Below are positions 62,540-63,665 of a stretch of DNA of 63,665 bases, piece by piece (position 1 is the stretch's first letter; each line of letters starts with the position of its first letter). Made by a program: the position numbers and the translations under genes. The DNA comes from Roseateles toxinivorans. Lineage in GTDB: Bacteria; Pseudomonadota; Gammaproteobacteria; Burkholderiales; Burkholderiaceae_C. The stretch covers positions 1 through 63,665 of the forward strand of contig CAMDHE010000011.1 of NCBI GenBank assembly GCA_945898095.1, read 5' to 3'. The notes under the pieces are model-generated. The model searched no databases. It worked only from the letters and a program-made list of their open reading frames with translations, and was not told where the DNA came from.

Positions 62540-63462
62540 AGGAAGCCGCCGCGTTGCCGGCTGACATGACGGTACTGGAACGCGGTTGGCTCTCTTCGAA
62601 CTCGGTCTTGCTACAAGGCGACGAACGCGGCGCTTTGCTGGTCGATACAGGGTACTGCACCCACAGTGCTCAGACGCTGGAACTGGTCAAAGCGGCAATT
62701 GCTCCAGGCAGTAGCCTACGGCTGATTCTGAACAGCCATTTGCACAGCGACCATTGCGGCGGCAACGCCAGGCTCGCTGCAGCTTTCAACTGCCCGATTT
62801 GGGTACCACCTGGTCATTTTCAAGCCGCTACAGACTGGAACCAGGACCTGCTCAGCTTTGCCAGCACGGGCCAGCGCTGCGATCGATTCCGACCTTCAAC
62901 TGCTGTAATTCCCGGTGATTTCATCCAGCAAGGCGGGCGGCAATGGCAAGCACTGGCAGCACCCGGGCATGATCCTCATTCCTTGATATTTTTTGAGGCC
63001 GAGTCCGGCATCCTGATCTCGGCTGATGCGCTCTGGGAGCATGGTTTCGGGATTGTCTTTCCGGAAATCGAGGGCGCAAGCGGATTTGATGAAGTCACCA
63101 GAACCCTGGACCTTATTGGGGGACTCGAAATCCGCTGTGTCATCCCGGGCCATGGCCAGATATTCAGCGATGTAAATGCGGCGTTGGGCGAAGCACGCAA
63201 GCGCCTGGACTTCTTTCAGCGCAATCCGCTCCGACATGCGCGCTATGCCGCCAAAGTATTGACCAAGTTCCACCTGCTCGAACTCATCAGCGAGCCGCTT
63301 CCAGAACTGCTGGATTGGCTCGCGCAAACGCCTATTCAACGGCAGATGTGGGAGCAGTTTTTCAAACCTGAGCCCTTCGAGCAATGGTTGATCGCAATTC
63401 TGGATGAACTGGAGAAGAGCCGGGCCATCCGCATAGAGGAGGGGATTGTCTACAACGCCTAG
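62536..63462 (+). CDS. MBL-fold metallo-hydrolase
   Basis: 308 residues from the ATG at 62536-62538 inside the fadD stop (ATGA). The binuclear metal motif is NSHLHSDHCGG (His-x-His-x-Asp-His), with further ligands in APGHDPHSLIFF and VIPGHGQIF. Glyoxalase II-like fold; substrate unknown, possibly a thioester or lactone related to acyl-CoA metabolism. Its coupling to fadD suggests a shared role. It converges with the rRNA operon. Confidence 0.9.
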   Translation: MKEAAALPADMTVLERGWLSSNSVLLQGDERGALLVDTGYCTHSAQTLELVKAAIAPGSSLRLILNSHLHSDHCGGNARLAAAFNCPIWVPPGHFQAATDWNQDLLSFASTGQRCDRFRPSTAVIPGDFIQQGGRQWQALAAPGHDPHSLIFFEAESGILISADALWEHGFGIVFPEIEGASGFDEVTRTLDLIGGLEIRCVIPGHGQIFSDVNAALGEARKRLDFFQRNPLRHARYAAKVLTKFHLLELISEPLPELLDWLAQTPIQRQMWEQFFKPEPFEQWLIAILDELEKSRAIRIEEGIVYNA

Positions 63463-63497
63463 ATTCTGGTTGCAGTATTTCGCTCCCAGAACGAAGA

Positions 63498-63525
63498 AAC
63501 CCCCAGATCGTGAGATCTGGGGGTT
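63498..63525 (-). terminator. Terminator of the rRNA operon, possibly bidirectional
   Basis: AACCCCCAGATC (63498-63509), GTGA, GATCTGGGGGTT (63514-63525) form a perfect 12-bp stem directly after the 5S gene. In the minus direction it is followed by TTCTTCG; in the plus direction it also follows the metallo-hydrolase stop by 35 bp, so it may serve both. Confidence 0.85.
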
Positions 63526-63536
63526 CTAGGATAATA

Positions 63537-63650
63537 GCCTGACAATGACCTACTTTCACACGGGAACCCGCACTATCATCGGCGCAGAGGCATTTCACTT
63601 TCCTGTTCGGGATGGGAAGGAGTGGGACCACCTCGCTATGGTCATCAGGC
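63537..63650 (-). rRNA. rrf: 5S ribosomal RNA
   Basis: The minus-strand sequence begins GCCTGATGACCATAGCGAGG and ends GGTCATTGTCAGGC, so the two ends pair to form the terminal stem. Internal hallmarks are GGTCCCACTCCTTCCCATCC and GAACAGGAAAGTGAAA, CGCCGATGATAGTG. The length is about 114 nt. The form resembles betaproteobacterial 5S RNA. The 23S and 16S genes must lie beyond the right edge. Confidence 0.95.
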
Positions 63651-63665
63651 TTAACTTGTCGGCTC

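Overview
The window is about 63.7 kb of a roughly 60% GC bacterial chromosome. The 5S rRNA at the right edge, the divergent pobA/pobR pair, the FFLEE-type gene beside fadD and the general gene content point to a betaproteobacterium, probably order Burkholderiales; the species cannot be named from sequence alone. About 50 protein genes are supported. Many operon junctions use 4-base ATGA or GTGA overlaps, which helped fix several starts.

Left part (1-15 kb). A partial enoyl-CoA hydratase, a small membrane protein, an MFS permease and an aldo/keto reductase precede an ArsR regulator and pirin pair. Divergent from these is an RND efflux operon that also carries a DUF2892 protein, thioredoxin 2 and an OsmC protein. 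A sigma70-like promoter with a palindrome between -35 and -10 lies in the divergent gap and looks like the ArsR operator. After a repeat-rich gap (10.4-10.8 kb) come two PepSY membrane proteins, one fused to an NqrF-like NADH reductase, then an M20 amidohydrolase and a short AraC-type regulator.

Middle (15-34 kb). A catabolic module (two cupins, aldehyde dehydrogenase, ridA remnant, D-threonine-aldolase-type enzyme, FAD oxidoreductase) is interspersed with decayed copies of the same kinds of gene. A MITE with a perfect target duplication follows. Next is a metal-resistance block on the minus strand: a small His-motif protein, a DUF4198 protein, an acyltransferase-type membrane protein, a CusA/CzcA pump, its adaptor, a His-motif anchored protein, a TolC-like protein, a His-rich small protein and a TonB-dependent receptor.

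Right of centre (34-50 kb). A large divergent catabolic region: on the minus strand an acetyltransferase, hydroxyacid dehydrogenase, class III aminotransferase, Lrp regulator and a three-subunit HcnABC/opine-oxidase-like dehydrogenase; on the plus strand a HAD protein, FAD oxidase, peptide/opine-type ABC transporter and succinate-semialdehyde dehydrogenase. Together they look like a complete uptake and breakdown route for an N-substituted amino acid, opine or polyamine-like compound whose identity is open. An internally deleted aldehyde dehydrogenase sits in the divergent gap.

Right end (50-63.7 kb). A TPR protein, nitroreductase with TauE-type permease, an EF-G paralogue, pobA with a pobR broken by an in-frame amber codon, a fumarylacetoacetate-hydrolase-family enzyme next to the tail of a lost SDR gene, a lipase-like hydrolase, an FFLEE-motif protein, fadD with a metallo-hydrolase, and the 3' end of an rRNA operon (5S and terminator) on the minus strand. 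The clearest theme of the window is gene decay by internal deletion and stop codons inside duplicated catabolic modules, alongside two candidate electron-transfer or stress modules.
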